DNA from: Pseudoduganella violaceinigra DSM 15887
GTDB taxonomy: Bacteria > Pseudomonadota > Gammaproteobacteria > Burkholderiales > Burkholderiaceae_D
Reading direction: 5' to 3'
Assembly (NCBI RefSeq): GCF_000425385.1
Contig: NZ_KE384361.1
Span: 188,811 to 252,810 of the forward strand
Length of the DNA stretch: 64,000 nt
Shown: in pieces, positions 52,535 through 61,657 of the stretch
Numbering within the stretch: position 1 is the stretch's first letter
How the letters are laid out: every line of letters begins with the position of its first letter
Notes under the pieces: generated by a model
Seen by the model: only the letters and a program-made list of their open reading frames with translations
Database searches by the model: none
What the model was told of the DNA's origin: nothing
Program-made: the position numbers and the translations under genes

Positions 52535-52551
52535 ATGGCACGGATGCTGCT
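52535..52551 (+). promoter_or_regulatory. Sigma-54-like -24/-12 element
   Basis: ATGGCACGGATGCTGCT has GG at 52537-52538, 10 bases, then GC at 52549-52550, close to the RpoN consensus TGGCACG-N4-TTGC. It is 53 bases before the PEP-CTERM start. A GAAC-AAG-GTTC inverted repeat lies at 52473-52483, about 55 bases further upstream. Confidence 0.65.
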
Positions 52552-52602
52552 CGTAAGACCTTGCCGGCAAATCCGCCGCAATCCAACCGGGAGATCCCTG
52601 CT

Positions 52603-53532
52603 ATGACTACCTTCCGCAAGACCCTACTGGCAAGCGCTGCTGTTCTGGCAGTCGGGCTCGCCAGCGCACCGGTCCAGGCGTCCACCTTCGCCTCCTCCAT
52701 CCTGGACATCAGCAATTTCCGCCTGCTGCATTCGGGCGGCGCCGCCTACAGCACGTCGGACTTCACGATCCTGCAAGGCACCAACGACGCCCATGCCACC
52801 GCGTCCCTGAACGGCGTCTTTGCTGCCGGGGCGTCCTCCATTCCCATCCTCACCGGCACCCCCAACGTGGCGCACCAATGCGTGGGGGGCGGCTGCCCGG
52901 TGCTGGGAAACAATAATTTCAACCCCTTCCCCAGCCCGCCCCCCGTGCCCGGCAGTTTCGGCTATGCGGACCAGGACTTGAGCGGGGCGGCGATCGTCAT
53001 CAACGGCAACCCGGCCGGCGCCCACGCCCGCACGCGCGCCGATGCCTCGACCGCCACGAACGCCATTGCTTCCGGCAATTCGGACGTGGGCACCTCGACC
53101 ACGTTCGCCTTCACGCTCGGCGCCTCGGATACCATGCAGATCGCCTTCGACGCCAAGCCCTACACCCAGGTTTATGTCTCGCCCGGTTCGGGACCGGATG
53201 CCAACGCCAATGCACGCCTGTCCTGGTCGATCAACATCATCAACCTCAGCACCGGCACCTCCGTCTTCACCTATGCGCCGGGCGCACTGAACGCTGACAG
53301 CGTGCTGAGCCGCACGGATGGCAGCCCTGGCATCCTGACCTATGCGCCGGCATTCGCCGCATTCGGCGGCCTGACCCCGCTACTGGTGGCCGGCACCACG
53401 TACCAGATCACCATCCAGCACAACACCCTGGCCAACACCCTGCAGCAGGAGTTGCCGGAGCCGGATTCGGTGGCTGTGCTCGCGGTCGGCCTGCTGGCGA
53501 TGTCGGCAGCGCTGCGCCGCCGCAAATCCTGA
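52603..53532 (+). CDS. PEP-CTERM surface protein
   Basis: This 309-residue secreted protein begins with a signal peptide (start 52603, behind GGGAG; cleavage near VQA-STF). The mature domain is Ser/Ala/Gly/Asn-rich with many short polar stretches, typical of PEP-CTERM matrix proteins. The C-terminal sorting signal is textbook: LPEPDS, the hydrophobic VAVLAVGLLAMSAAL and the tail RRRKS. It sits between the acyltransferase (divergent) and the EPS chain-length gene. Confidence 0.9.
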   Translation: MTTFRKTLLASAAVLAVGLASAPVQASTFASSILDISNFRLLHSGGAAYSTSDFTILQGTNDAHATASLNGVFAAGASSIPILTGTPNVAHQCVGGGCPVLGNNNFNPFPSPPPVPGSFGYADQDLSGAAIVINGNPAGAHARTRADASTATNAIASGNSDVGTSTTFAFTLGASDTMQIAFDAKPYTQVYVSPGSGPDANANARLSWSINIINLSTGTSVFTYAPGALNADSVLSRTDGSPGILTYAPAFAAFGGLTPLLVAGTTYQITIQHNTLANTLQQELPEPDSVAVLAVGLLAMSAALRRRKS

Positions 53533-53633
53533 GCACTTCTTGAGCGGCCTCAAAGTTCGGGCGGGTTCGCCTGCCATGCTGGAAACCCGTCCATATAATC
53601 AAGAGACCGAGGCGTAATACCAGGGAGTGCGGC

Positions 53634-55157
53634 ATGGAGCAACTCATCAGCCAATTGCTGTCCGGCCTGAAAGGGATCTGGAAGCACCGTTGGGCCGGCA
53701 TTGGCATCACCTGGCTGCTGGTGCTGGCAGGCTGGGCCAGGGTGTATGCCATGCCCAACGAATTCCAGACCACGGCGCGGGTGTTCGTTGACACCCAGAG
53801 CATCCTGAAACCGCTGATGGTCGGCATGACCAGCGTTCCCAACGTCGAGCAGCAGGTGGCGATCATGAGCCGCACCTTGCTGAGCCGTCCCAATATTGAA
53901 CGTGTGCTGCGCATGGTGGACCTGGACTTGCGCGCCGTGTCGGCGCGCGAACACGACGCCTTGGTCGACACCCTGCTGAAAAATATCCGCATCAACGGCA
54001 CCGGCACCTACGATATCTACACGATCAGCTACACCCACTCCGACCCGCGCCAGGTACGCGACGTGGTCCAGGCTCTGCTTGCCATCTTCGTCGAGGGCAG
54101 CTTCAAAGGTAAGAAAGGCGACTCGGAAAAAGCCGTGCAGTTCATCGACGAACAGATCCGCAGCTATGAAGAGCGCCTGCTCAGCGCCGAAAACGCGGTC
54201 AAGGAATTCCGCCTGAAGCACAATTATCTGTTGCCCAGGGAGGGCCAGGACTACGGCGGCAAGCTGCTGACAGCCAGCGAGGCACTGGAAAGCGCCCGGC
54301 TCGAACTGGCGGAGGCGGAGCAATCGCGCAAGGCCATCGAAGCGCAGTTCAGCGGCGATGAGCCCGTCATGAGCGCCATCGGCGCCTCCGGCGATGCCTC
54401 GGACCTCGAAGGGCGGATCAGCACCCTGAACAAAAGCCTGGATACGCTGCGCATGCAGTACACGGACCAGCATCCCGATGTCGTCTCGACACTGCGCCTG
54501 ATCGCCCAGCTTGAAGACAAGCGCAAGCAGGAACGGCAGCAGCCGGGCGATGCCGGCGACGCGGCGCGCCAGTACAGCCCGCTTTTCCAGCAGATGAAAG
54601 TCGCCCTGACGGAGGCCGAAGCCCGTGTCGCCGGCCTGCGCGCGCGGGTGGAAGCCTTGCAACAACGGCAGGCGCAATTGCAAGAGCAGCGCAATGCCGT
54701 TCCCGAACTGGAATCGCAGCTTGGCCAATTGACGCGTGACTACCAGATCAACAAGGATAACTATGAAAAGCTGATCGCCCGCCGCGAAGCGGCCAAGCTG
54801 TCGGGGGAATTGACGACCACTACCGAGATGATGAGCTTCAAGATCATCGACCCGCCGACTTTACCGCAGCGCCCGATCGGCCCCAACCGGCCGCTCTACT
54901 ACAGCGTGGTCCTGGTGGTGGCCGTGCTCGGCGGCGCCAGCGCCGCCCTGGGCCTGTCGGAAATGCGTCCGACCTTCCTCAGCCCGGCGGAACTGCGCGC
55001 AGGCACCGGCCTGCGGGTACTCGGCACCATCGCCATGAATTGGACCGATGAGGAACGGCGCCGCCATTGGCGCGACCGGATCGGCTTCGGTGCCGGCAGC
55101 GCATGCCTCTTGTTGGGCTACAGCGGCGTCATGGCTTACTCCTTGCTGTACCAATAG
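53634..55157 (+). CDS. Wzz-type EPS chain-length determinant (PEP-CTERM locus)
   Basis: This 507-residue inner-membrane protein controls polymer length. It has an N-terminal helix (about 20-38), a large periplasmic part with long coiled coils (about 170-240 and 270-400), and C-terminal membrane segments (about 422-445 and 485-505). It fits the chain-length family found at PEP-CTERM loci (LARVYAMPNEFQTTARVFVDT-like opening, then VEQQVAIMSRTLLSRPNIER). No tyrosine-kinase domain is fused; the kinase is the next gene. Confidence 0.9.
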   Translation: MEQLISQLLSGLKGIWKHRWAGIGITWLLVLAGWARVYAMPNEFQTTARVFVDTQSILKPLMVGMTSVPNVEQQVAIMSRTLLSRPNIERVLRMVDLDLRAVSAREHDALVDTLLKNIRINGTGTYDIYTISYTHSDPRQVRDVVQALLAIFVEGSFKGKKGDSEKAVQFIDEQIRSYEERLLSAENAVKEFRLKHNYLLPREGQDYGGKLLTASEALESARLELAEAEQSRKAIEAQFSGDEPVMSAIGASGDASDLEGRISTLNKSLDTLRMQYTDQHPDVVSTLRLIAQLEDKRKQERQQPGDAGDAARQYSPLFQQMKVALTEAEARVAGLRARVEALQQRQAQLQEQRNAVPELESQLGQLTRDYQINKDNYEKLIARREAAKLSGELTTTTEMMSFKIIDPPTLPQRPIGPNRPLYYSVVLVVAVLGGASAALGLSEMRPTFLSPAELRAGTGLRVLGTIAMNWTDEERRRHWRDRIGFGAGSACLLLGYSGVMAYSLLYQ

Positions 55158-55168
55158 ACGGAGGCCCC

Positions 55169-55933
55169 ATGCAATTACCGCCCAGTTTGCTCGAAGTCGC
55201 GCCGCCAATCGAGCTCGGCTATGCCGACATCAACCTGATCCGCCTGCGCCAGCGCGGCATGGTGACCCACGAAAGCGGCCGCACCTCGGTGGCGGAAGAC
55301 TTCCGTATCGTCAAGCGCCAGTTGCTCAACGATGCGCGCGCCGGCGGGGCCGACGCCATCGCGCACGGCAACCTGGTGATCGTGACCAGCGCCCTGCCCG
55401 GCGAAGGCAAGACTTACTGCGCCATCAACCTGGCGATGAGCATCTCGATGGAAAAGGATGCCCGCGCCTTGCTGGTGGATGCCGATGTGGCGCGTCCGTC
55501 GGTGCTGAAAGTCCTGGGCCTGCAAGCGGAACGGGGGTTGATGAACGTCCTGCTCGATGGCAGCATCGAACTGTCCGACGTCATCCTGCGCACCAATATT
55601 CCATCGCTGAGCCTGCTGCCGGCCGGACCGGCCAGCCGCCATGCGACAGAATTGCTCGCGAGCCGCAACATGAGCCGGCTGCTCGAAGAGCTGGCCAGCC
55701 GCTATCCCGACCGGATTATCGTGTTCGATTCGCCCCCGCTGCTGCTGACGACCGAAGCCAGCGTGCTGGTATCGCAAATGGGACAGGTCATCATGGTGGT
55801 CGAGGCCGAGACAACGACACAATCCGCCGTACGGACCGCCTTGCAGCGCATCGAGCATTGCCGTCACGTCAATCTGATCTACAACAAATCGCGTGCCTTC
55901 CCCGGCACCGAATACTACGGATACTACGAATGA
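55169..55933 (+). CDS. BY-kinase (exosortase-associated tyrosine autokinase)
   Basis: This 254-residue cytoplasmic tyrosine kinase partners with the Wzz-type protein 11 bases upstream. It has the Walker A motif SALPGEGKTY, Walker A' LLVDADVARPSV and Walker B RIIVFDSPP. The C-terminus carries a Tyr cluster (EYYGYYE) for autophosphorylation. GGAGG precedes the ATG at 55169. The stop overlaps the following methyltransferase start. Confidence 0.9.
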   Translation: MQLPPSLLEVAPPIELGYADINLIRLRQRGMVTHESGRTSVAEDFRIVKRQLLNDARAGGADAIAHGNLVIVTSALPGEGKTYCAINLAMSISMEKDARALLVDADVARPSVLKVLGLQAERGLMNVLLDGSIELSDVILRTNIPSLSLLPAGPASRHATELLASRNMSRLLEELASRYPDRIIVFDSPPLLLTTEASVLVSQMGQVIMVVEAETTTQSAVRTALQRIEHCRHVNLIYNKSRAFPGTEYYGYYE

Positions 55934-56679
55934 TTGACGCTGCGGCTCTCGGTGTTTTGCTGCTGCTGTGTGCCTGCATCCTGCACAAAGTCAGGCATAT
56001 GCACCTTCTGGTACACACCATGAAAGATGATTCGCGCCAGCAAAATGCCAGCCTGTTCCGCCAGCTGGAAGCCTTGCAGGGTTTATACGTCAGCCTCGGC
56101 CTGCAGCGCGCCCTGCCCTTGACGCGCGGCTGGGCCGCATCGCCGGACTTCCTGCAGGAACTGGCAGCCCATGCACTCGACGAGAAGCCGGCCTGCGTCG
56201 TGGAATGCAGCAGCGGCACCTCGACGCTGGTCCTGGCGCGCTGCCTGCAGATCAATGGCTATGGCAAGGTGTACAGCCTGGAACATGATCCCGTCTACGC
56301 GCGGCGCACCAGGCGCCAGCTGGAAATGCATGGCTTGGCCAGTTGGGCCGAGGTAATCGATGCGCCCTTGCTGGCCCAGGCTTGCGGCGGCAAGCAGCAG
56401 GTCTGGTACGACTGCAGCGGACTGGCGGCGGTCCAGCGCATCGACATGGTCGTCATCGACGGCCCGCCGCAGCTGACTTGCGAACAGGCCCGCTATCCTG
56501 CCGGACCGGTCCTGTTTCCGCGCCTGTCGCCGGGCGCCGCGGTGTTTCTGGATGATGCGGCACGGCCCGGCGAGCGTGCCGCCCTGGCCCGCTGGGCGGG
56601 TGAATTTCCCGAGCTGGAGATCTGCGCGCTTCCCTGCGAGAAAGGCGCCGCCATCCTGCGTCAACGTCCCTTTGCTTGA
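55930..56679 (+). CDS. Membrane-anchored methyltransferase-like protein
   Basis: This 249-residue protein has an N-terminal hydrophobic helix (about 5-20) and then a class I Rossmann-like domain: CVVECSSGTSTLVLARCL in the cofactor-loop position, GYGKVYSLEHDPVYARRTRR, and IDMVVIDGPP in the acidic strand. The overlap ATGA with the kinase gene implies coupled translation. It could methylate a sugar or lipid precursor. The last 19 bases overlap the convergent AlgX/AlgJ-like gene. Confidence 0.78.
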   Translation: MIDAAALGVLLLLCACILHKVRHMHLLVHTMKDDSRQQNASLFRQLEALQGLYVSLGLQRALPLTRGWAASPDFLQELAAHALDEKPACVVECSSGTSTLVLARCLQINGYGKVYSLEHDPVYARRTRRQLEMHGLASWAEVIDAPLLAQACGGKQQVWYDCSGLAAVQRIDMVVIDGPPQLTCEQARYPAGPVLFPRLSPGAAVFLDDAARPGERAALARWAGEFPELEICALPCEKGAAILRQRPFA

Positions 56680-57821
56680 TTGGTGGCGATGCTGTGGGCG
56701 GTGGCCGCTTCAAAGCGATGCGTCTGAAGGTAGGCAAGCCGGTTCTTACGCAACCGGGCAATATGGGCTGCCATCGACTCCGGCAATAGTTCATCGCCAA
56801 AACCATCTGCCGCCGCTGGGCCACCAGACAGGCGGGCCAGAATGGCGTCACCGACATTCTCACGATAGTGCGAGGTCTCCCAGTAGTTCCGCATTTCCGA
56901 GCTATCACCCGGTTGCGGCACATATTCGCTGGTTACGCCGTTAAAGCCGGAGAAATCGTACAGCCGCGCATCGCAGCCGGCTTGCCGCAGCCGCTTGCCC
57001 ATGGCGGCCAGGCGAACCAGCCATTCCTCATACTGCCCGCCCCTGCCTGCCCAATACATGGCATCGATCGTCATCGCATGGGTGGGGTTCACGTACAAGC
57101 TCCAGCGTAGCCCGCAAGCGCGCCTTACGCTCGTTTCCAGGGCTTCCATAGCGCCATCCGTGGGGCCTTCGCCGCGCAGGAATTCGCGCGTGCGCGGGCC
57201 GACCACTTCGGCCGCCCCGCCCCAGCCTGCAATCCGGCTTCGCATGCACTCGCCGTCGCGCTGGCCGAATTGCGCCAGGCTTGCGTGGCAGATTTCTGGA
57301 GTCTGGCCACCCAAAATGTCGAACGAGGCGCGCGTCATATCGATACTGACAGCGCGCTGCAAATCCAGCAGGAAGCGCCGGCCCAGGTAATTTCCGCCAG
57401 AGGCAAGCAAGCCGTTCTCCAGCTCGGTATTGCCGACCGACAGGGTAAAAGATGGCGCATCGATACCCCAGATCACGCTACGGATGTCCGCCACGCGCCG
57501 CGCATGGGCAAGCATGCGCAGGGCGTCGCCAACGGTCGCCCCGGATAGCGCGGCATTGAAAACACGCAGCGGCCCGCTTTTCGGTACGGCCAGGCCGAGT
57601 TCGGTACGCGAATTGCCTAGGTAAATTACATCAGGGCGATACAGCGCCAAGGCGTAGGTCTTGCCCCAGGCATTGAGCTTTTCGATCGGCGCCCGTAAGC
57701 GCTGGACTTGCGGCGTCTGCCATTGATGGATGAGATAAGGGTCGACCAGGTAATTTGTGCCTGCCACGCTGCACACCATCAGCAATGGCAGGCCGCCCGC
57801 GATGGCAAGATAGGTCTTCAT
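56661..57821 (-). CDS. AlgX/AlgJ-like SGNH acetyltransfer protein
   Basis: This 386-residue protein has an N-terminal signal/anchor (LAIAGGLPLLMVCSVAG) and an SGNH-type core with VIYLGNSRTELGL and SVIWGIDAPSF. It starts at 57821, two bases after the MBOAT stop. An MBOAT partner gene with an SGNH-like protein is the usual machinery for O-acetylating exported polysaccharide. The longer reading that begins at 58814 is a shadow of the MBOAT gene. Confidence 0.8.
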   Translation of the reverse strand: MKTYLAIAGGLPLLMVCSVAGTNYLVDPYLIHQWQTPQVQRLRAPIEKLNAWGKTYALALYRPDVIYLGNSRTELGLAVPKSGPLRVFNAALSGATVGDALRMLAHARRVADIRSVIWGIDAPSFTLSVGNTELENGLLASGGNYLGRRFLLDLQRAVSIDMTRASFDILGGQTPEICHASLAQFGQRDGECMRSRIAGWGGAAEVVGPRTREFLRGEGPTDGAMEALETSVRRACGLRWSLYVNPTHAMTIDAMYWAGRGGQYEEWLVRLAAMGKRLRQAGCDARLYDFSGFNGVTSEYVPQPGDSSEMRNYWETSHYRENVGDAILARLSGGPAAADGFGDELLPESMAAHIARLRKNRLAYLQTHRFEAATAHSIATNQAKGR

Positions 57822-57823
57822 TT

Positions 57824-59179
57824 TTAGAATTGGAAGTAGAGGAATTCGGTCGGACGGTTCATACTGAACACACAAGCGAGCAGCAAGGCTGCAACGGCGC
57901 CGGCGTTGCGCAACCTCCCATTCCAGCGCTGCTCGACAAGTTGCCGGGTATTCGGCGCGAACCAGGCGGCAAGGGCCGCCAGCAGCAGCAACGGCAATTC
58001 CATGCCTCCGGCAGGAATCCATCGCAAACCAGGACCGCCCAATGCGTGCGGCAGCCCTGCTCCATGCAGGCCGGCCATGCCAGCCCATATGCTCAATGCA
58101 GATGCCAGATCGGGCGACCGGAATGGCACCCAGGCCAAGAGCACGGCACAGAAAGTGAGGGGCCCTCCCCACCATCCCGGCCGGTTTGCGCCGAATCGCT
58201 GGTGAAGCACGAGGAACACACCATGCAAGGCGCCCCAAGCGAGGAAGGTCCATCCCGCGCCATGCCACGCACCGCCCAGTATCATGGTCGCCATCAGGTT
58301 GGCGCGCCGGCGCCATTCGCCTTTGCGGTTGCCGCCCAAGGGAATATAAAGATAGTCGCGCAGGAAGCGGGACAGCGTCATATGCCAGCGGCGCCAGAAT
58401 TCCGCGATGTTGCGGGACTGGTATGGCGAGTCGAAATTTTCCGGCAAGCGCACCCCAAAGAGCCGCGACAAGCCGATCGCCATATCGGAGTAGCCGGAAA
58501 AGTCGAAATACAACTGCATGGCGTAGGCAAGCGTGCCAATCCACGCGTCCAGCAGCTGTGGGGCAGCGCCGGCGGCAAAGACCGGATTGGCCAGCGGCGC
58601 GAGATTGTCCGCAACCAGCACCTTCTTGGCCAGGCCCATGGCGAAGATCGTCAGTCCCAGCGCCAGGTCTTCGGCTTGCAGCGGACGGCCATTGCGGAAC
58701 TGCGGCATCATTTCCGCATGGTGTAGCACCGGACCAGCCACCAGGTGTGGAAAATAGCTGACAAAAAGCAGATACGGCGCGAAGCCCGGCTCGCGCGCGC
58801 TGCCGCGCCAGCAATCGACAAGGAAGGCCAGCTGCGTGAACGTGAAAAACGAAATCCCTATTGGCAGGGGCAGGCCCGCTGAAATTCCGAACAGGAAGGC
58901 GGCATATTTAAACCAGAGCAGCAAGCCCAGGTCCAATAGCAGCGAAACAATAAACACGGCCGCCCGCCATCGTCCGTGCAGGCTGCAAATGGCTAGTCCT
59001 GCGCAATAATTGAAGCAGATCGACGCAAGCAGCAGCGGCAGGAAGCGCCAGTCCCACCATGCGTAAAAGCAGAGCGAACAAAGTCCAAGCCATGCCACGC
59101 CATGGCGGCGCAGCAGCTGGTAACCCGCGAGTGCCAATGGCAGGAACAGGAATATGAAGGGAAAGGAGTTAAACAGCAT
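57824..59179 (-). CDS. MBOAT-family O-acyltransferase (AlgI-like)
   Basis: This 451-residue polytopic protein belongs to the AlgI/MBOAT family. The conserved RRWHMTLSRFLRDYLYIPLG motif and the later ILGGAWHGAGWTFLAWG with the catalytic His (GAWHG) are present, along with the usual NFDSPYQSRNIAEFW. It transfers acetyl groups across the inner membrane to the SGNH partner encoded next. It overlaps the glycosyltransferase end by 11 bases. Confidence 0.93.
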   Translation of the reverse strand: MLFNSFPFIFLFLPLALAGYQLLRRHGVAWLGLCSLCFYAWWDWRFLPLLLASICFNYCAGLAICSLHGRWRAAVFIVSLLLDLGLLLWFKYAAFLFGISAGLPLPIGISFFTFTQLAFLVDCWRGSAREPGFAPYLLFVSYFPHLVAGPVLHHAEMMPQFRNGRPLQAEDLALGLTIFAMGLAKKVLVADNLAPLANPVFAAGAAPQLLDAWIGTLAYAMQLYFDFSGYSDMAIGLSRLFGVRLPENFDSPYQSRNIAEFWRRWHMTLSRFLRDYLYIPLGGNRKGEWRRRANLMATMILGGAWHGAGWTFLAWGALHGVFLVLHQRFGANRPGWWGGPLTFCAVLLAWVPFRSPDLASALSIWAGMAGLHGAGLPHALGGPGLRWIPAGGMELPLLLLAALAAWFAPNTRQLVEQRWNGRLRNAGAVAALLLACVFSMNRPTEFLYFQF

Positions 59180-60215
59180 GGGCCGGCACCAGCTCGCGAT
59201 AGCAGGCGGCCACCTGGCCGGCGACCCTTTGCCACGTGAACTGCTCCACCATGGCCTGAACGACGGCCCGCTCCGGCGGACGCGAAGCCAGGCTGATGAT
59301 GGCGTCGCGCTGTGCCAGCTTATCGTTCCAGGCGACCTTGCGCAGCATGAAGTCCGCCCCTTCCAGCTGGAGCGCGCTGTCCTGCGTCATGACCACCGGT
59401 GTCCCCGCCGCCATCGCCTCCAGGACGGAGAGCGGGAAGATCTCGCCCTGGCTCGGCAGGGCGACCACGGCGGCGGCCGCGAAGGCGCTCGCCAGCAACG
59501 GATCTTCATGGTCCAGCGCGCCCAGCCAGCGCACCCAAGGCGATTGCAGCACCGTTTGCAGATATTCGTGGTCGTCGCGCGCCACCGGCCCGATCATCAC
59601 CAGCGGCAGCTCGCACCCCTCCAGCGCCTGGGCCAGGCCTAATTGGTTTTTGTACGAAGAGACCGTCCCGACCGTCAAGACGAATGGGCCGACGATGCCG
59701 GTGCGGTGGCGGAACAATTCCGCCTTGGCGGTAAAGAACTGGCGGCTGATCCCGTTCGGGAAGACACGGATCTTGGCACGCTCCGTGAGAAAGCCGCTGA
59801 TGATCGCCTCGCGTTCGGCCTCCCCCAGCGCGATCACGAGGTCGGCCAGTTGCAGCGCCCGTTTGGTTTGCGCATAGCTCGTTTGCAGATTGTACGAGCA
59901 AATGCGCCCTGCCAGGCGGTCCGCCACCCGGGCGCGAAAGCCGGCGTTGCGGTTCCAGGTCGGCGAAACCAGGGGCGACAGGACCACCGGAACGCCCAGT
60001 TCGACCGCCGACTCGACCACCCTGAAGTTGCCATTGAAGGCTGAAAAAACATGTATCAAATCATAGTCGGCCAGCTTCTGGCGTGCCGGATCGACCAGCT
60101 CCGCCGACATCGCCGCATCCAGGTGATTCAGCGCGCAGACTGTTTCCCGCACTTGCACCTGCAAGCCTCCTTCGCGCTGGAACAACATGGGATAGGACAG
60201 GATTCCAACACGCAT
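59169..60215 (-). CDS. GT4-family glycosyltransferase
   Basis: This 348-residue glycosyltransferase starts at 60215 (MRVGILSYPM), 6 bases after GGGGAG; the ATG at 60221 would touch that site. It has the donor-site pattern GEIFPLSVLEAMAAGTPVVM (E-x7-E) and an N-terminal Rossmann half with DLIHVFSAFNGNFR. It probably adds a sugar to the EPS repeat unit. Confidence 0.9.
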   Translation of the reverse strand: MRVGILSYPMLFQREGGLQVQVRETVCALNHLDAAMSAELVDPARQKLADYDLIHVFSAFNGNFRVVESAVELGVPVVLSPLVSPTWNRNAGFRARVADRLAGRICSYNLQTSYAQTKRALQLADLVIALGEAEREAIISGFLTERAKIRVFPNGISRQFFTAKAELFRHRTGIVGPFVLTVGTVSSYKNQLGLAQALEGCELPLVMIGPVARDDHEYLQTVLQSPWVRWLGALDHEDPLLASAFAAAAVVALPSQGEIFPLSVLEAMAAGTPVVMTQDSALQLEGADFMLRKVAWNDKLAQRDAIISLASRPPERAVVQAMVEQFTWQRVAGQVAACYRELVPAHAV

Positions 60216-60231
60216 AGCCATCTCCCCTTCA

Positions 60232-61656
60232 TCACTGCCATTCCGCCCTGCGCAGGAAACCGGCCAAGGGATGCTGCTGCAGCCAGATCGCCAGTCCCCA
60301 ACCCAGCGCGCCCGCGAACGCGCCCGCCAGCATTTGCCATGGCCCGGGCTCGGCCCCGCCATTCGCCGCATACGCCAGCAAGGCCGGCGCCCCTGCCGCC
60401 GCAGTCGCCATGGCGCTTTTGCGCATGGGCCGCAGCAGGCCCGCCAGCTCAAGCCCATACAGCCCCCGCAAGCAACGCAGCACCAGCCAGCTGCGCAGTA
60501 CCAGGCTCAATGCAACCGCAACTGCCAGCCATTGAAGACCCGCCAGGGCACCGGGCACCAGCAGCGACAGGCGTCCGGCCACGGCGATGGCATCGATACG
60601 GGCCTGTGCCGCGATGTGTCCCGTCGCCACCAGCAAATGGCGCACCATACTGAACATGCTATACAGCGCAGCGGCGCCGCACATGATCCGTATCAAAGGT
60701 AGGCAGCCTTGCCACTGATGGCCGTACAGAAGTTCCACCAGCGGCGCCGCGTACCACCCGGCGAACAGGAAGAAGGGCCACGACAATGCGGTGATGCAGG
60801 CCGCGGCCGACAGGTAGGCCTGCACAGGATCGCCGCCCTCGCGCGCTTGCCGGGCGAACAAGGGGAAAACCACCGGCGATACCGCACTGGTCACGGCCTG
60901 GTTGAAGAGCGACAGGACCGACTGCGCCTTGCCAAGCAAGGCCACTTCCGCTGCGCCCAAGAGTTTGCCGGCCACCAGATCGGGCGCAACGACGCCAATT
61001 TCATCGATCGCATTGGCGGTGACGGCCAGCCCGCCCGGCCGGATCAGCGCGCGCATGCCGCGCCACGCCGGCCGCCATGCCATACCGTCCGGCTGCAGCC
61101 AGAGCGCCGCGACGAAGCCCGCCAGCGTCGCCACAAAGCTGCCCCAAGCGAGCGCACAGGGACCGAATCCGGCAGCGGCCAAGGCGATGGTGGCGATGAA
61201 TTGCGCAAAACAGTAACTTGCGCTCATCTGCAGCAGTGCCCCCGCGCGCATTTCGCGGCGCAACATCGCTGTCACCTGGGACGAGAACGGCACCAGCAGG
61301 AAATTCAGCGACAGGATGCGCAGGATATCGAGCAAGCCAGGCTGGCGATAGAACGCAGCCAGCGGTTCGGCCAATACAAGCAAGACCAGTGAGAGACTCC
61401 ACCCCATCAGTAGGGCGATTCCCAGTAGCGCACGCTGCTCCGGCATCGACAGTTCGCGCCGCGCCACCAGCAACTGCCCCGTTCCCAGGTCGCGGAAGAC
61501 CTGGGCCAGGCCAGTCAATACCGCGGCAATCGAGTACACCCCGATTTCGGCGGGCGACAGCAGGCGAGCAAGAATCACCGACGATGCAAGGGCAAGCGCC
61601 GCCTGCAGGTACTTCTCGGCGAAGCCAAAAGCAAAATTGCGGGCAATGCCGCGCAT
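60232..61656 (-). CDS. Polysaccharide flippase (Wzx/MATE-like)
   Basis: This 474-residue membrane protein has about 12-14 helices and the usual opening FAFGFAEKYLQAALALASSV followed by ILARLLSPAEIGVYSIA. It would flip the lipid-linked EPS repeat unit across the inner membrane. It follows the fused glycosyltransferase gene by 1 base and precedes GT4 by 16 bases, in one minus-strand operon. Confidence 0.9.
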   Translation of the reverse strand: MRGIARNFAFGFAEKYLQAALALASSVILARLLSPAEIGVYSIAAVLTGLAQVFRDLGTGQLLVARRELSMPEQRALLGIALLMGWSLSLVLLVLAEPLAAFYRQPGLLDILRILSLNFLLVPFSSQVTAMLRREMRAGALLQMSASYCFAQFIATIALAAAGFGPCALAWGSFVATLAGFVAALWLQPDGMAWRPAWRGMRALIRPGGLAVTANAIDEIGVVAPDLVAGKLLGAAEVALLGKAQSVLSLFNQAVTSAVSPVVFPLFARQAREGGDPVQAYLSAAACITALSWPFFLFAGWYAAPLVELLYGHQWQGCLPLIRIMCGAAALYSMFSMVRHLLVATGHIAAQARIDAIAVAGRLSLLVPGALAGLQWLAVAVALSLVLRSWLVLRCLRGLYGLELAGLLRPMRKSAMATAAAGAPALLAYAANGGAEPGPWQMLAGAFAGALGWGLAIWLQQHPLAGFLRRAEWQ

Positions 61657-61657
61657 A

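Noticed and set aside
52431..52715. Upstream extension of the acyltransferase frame
   Set aside because: The GTG at 52430 has an AGGAGG site and matches the family start; the extension would cross the promoter and start of the PEP-CTERM gene.
57822..58814. N-terminal 331 codons of the long frame ending at 56661
   Set aside because: This stretch is out of frame with the MBOAT gene it overlaps, Arg/Ala/Trp-rich, and is followed by an ATG with a proper signal/anchor at 57821, so the real gene starts there.
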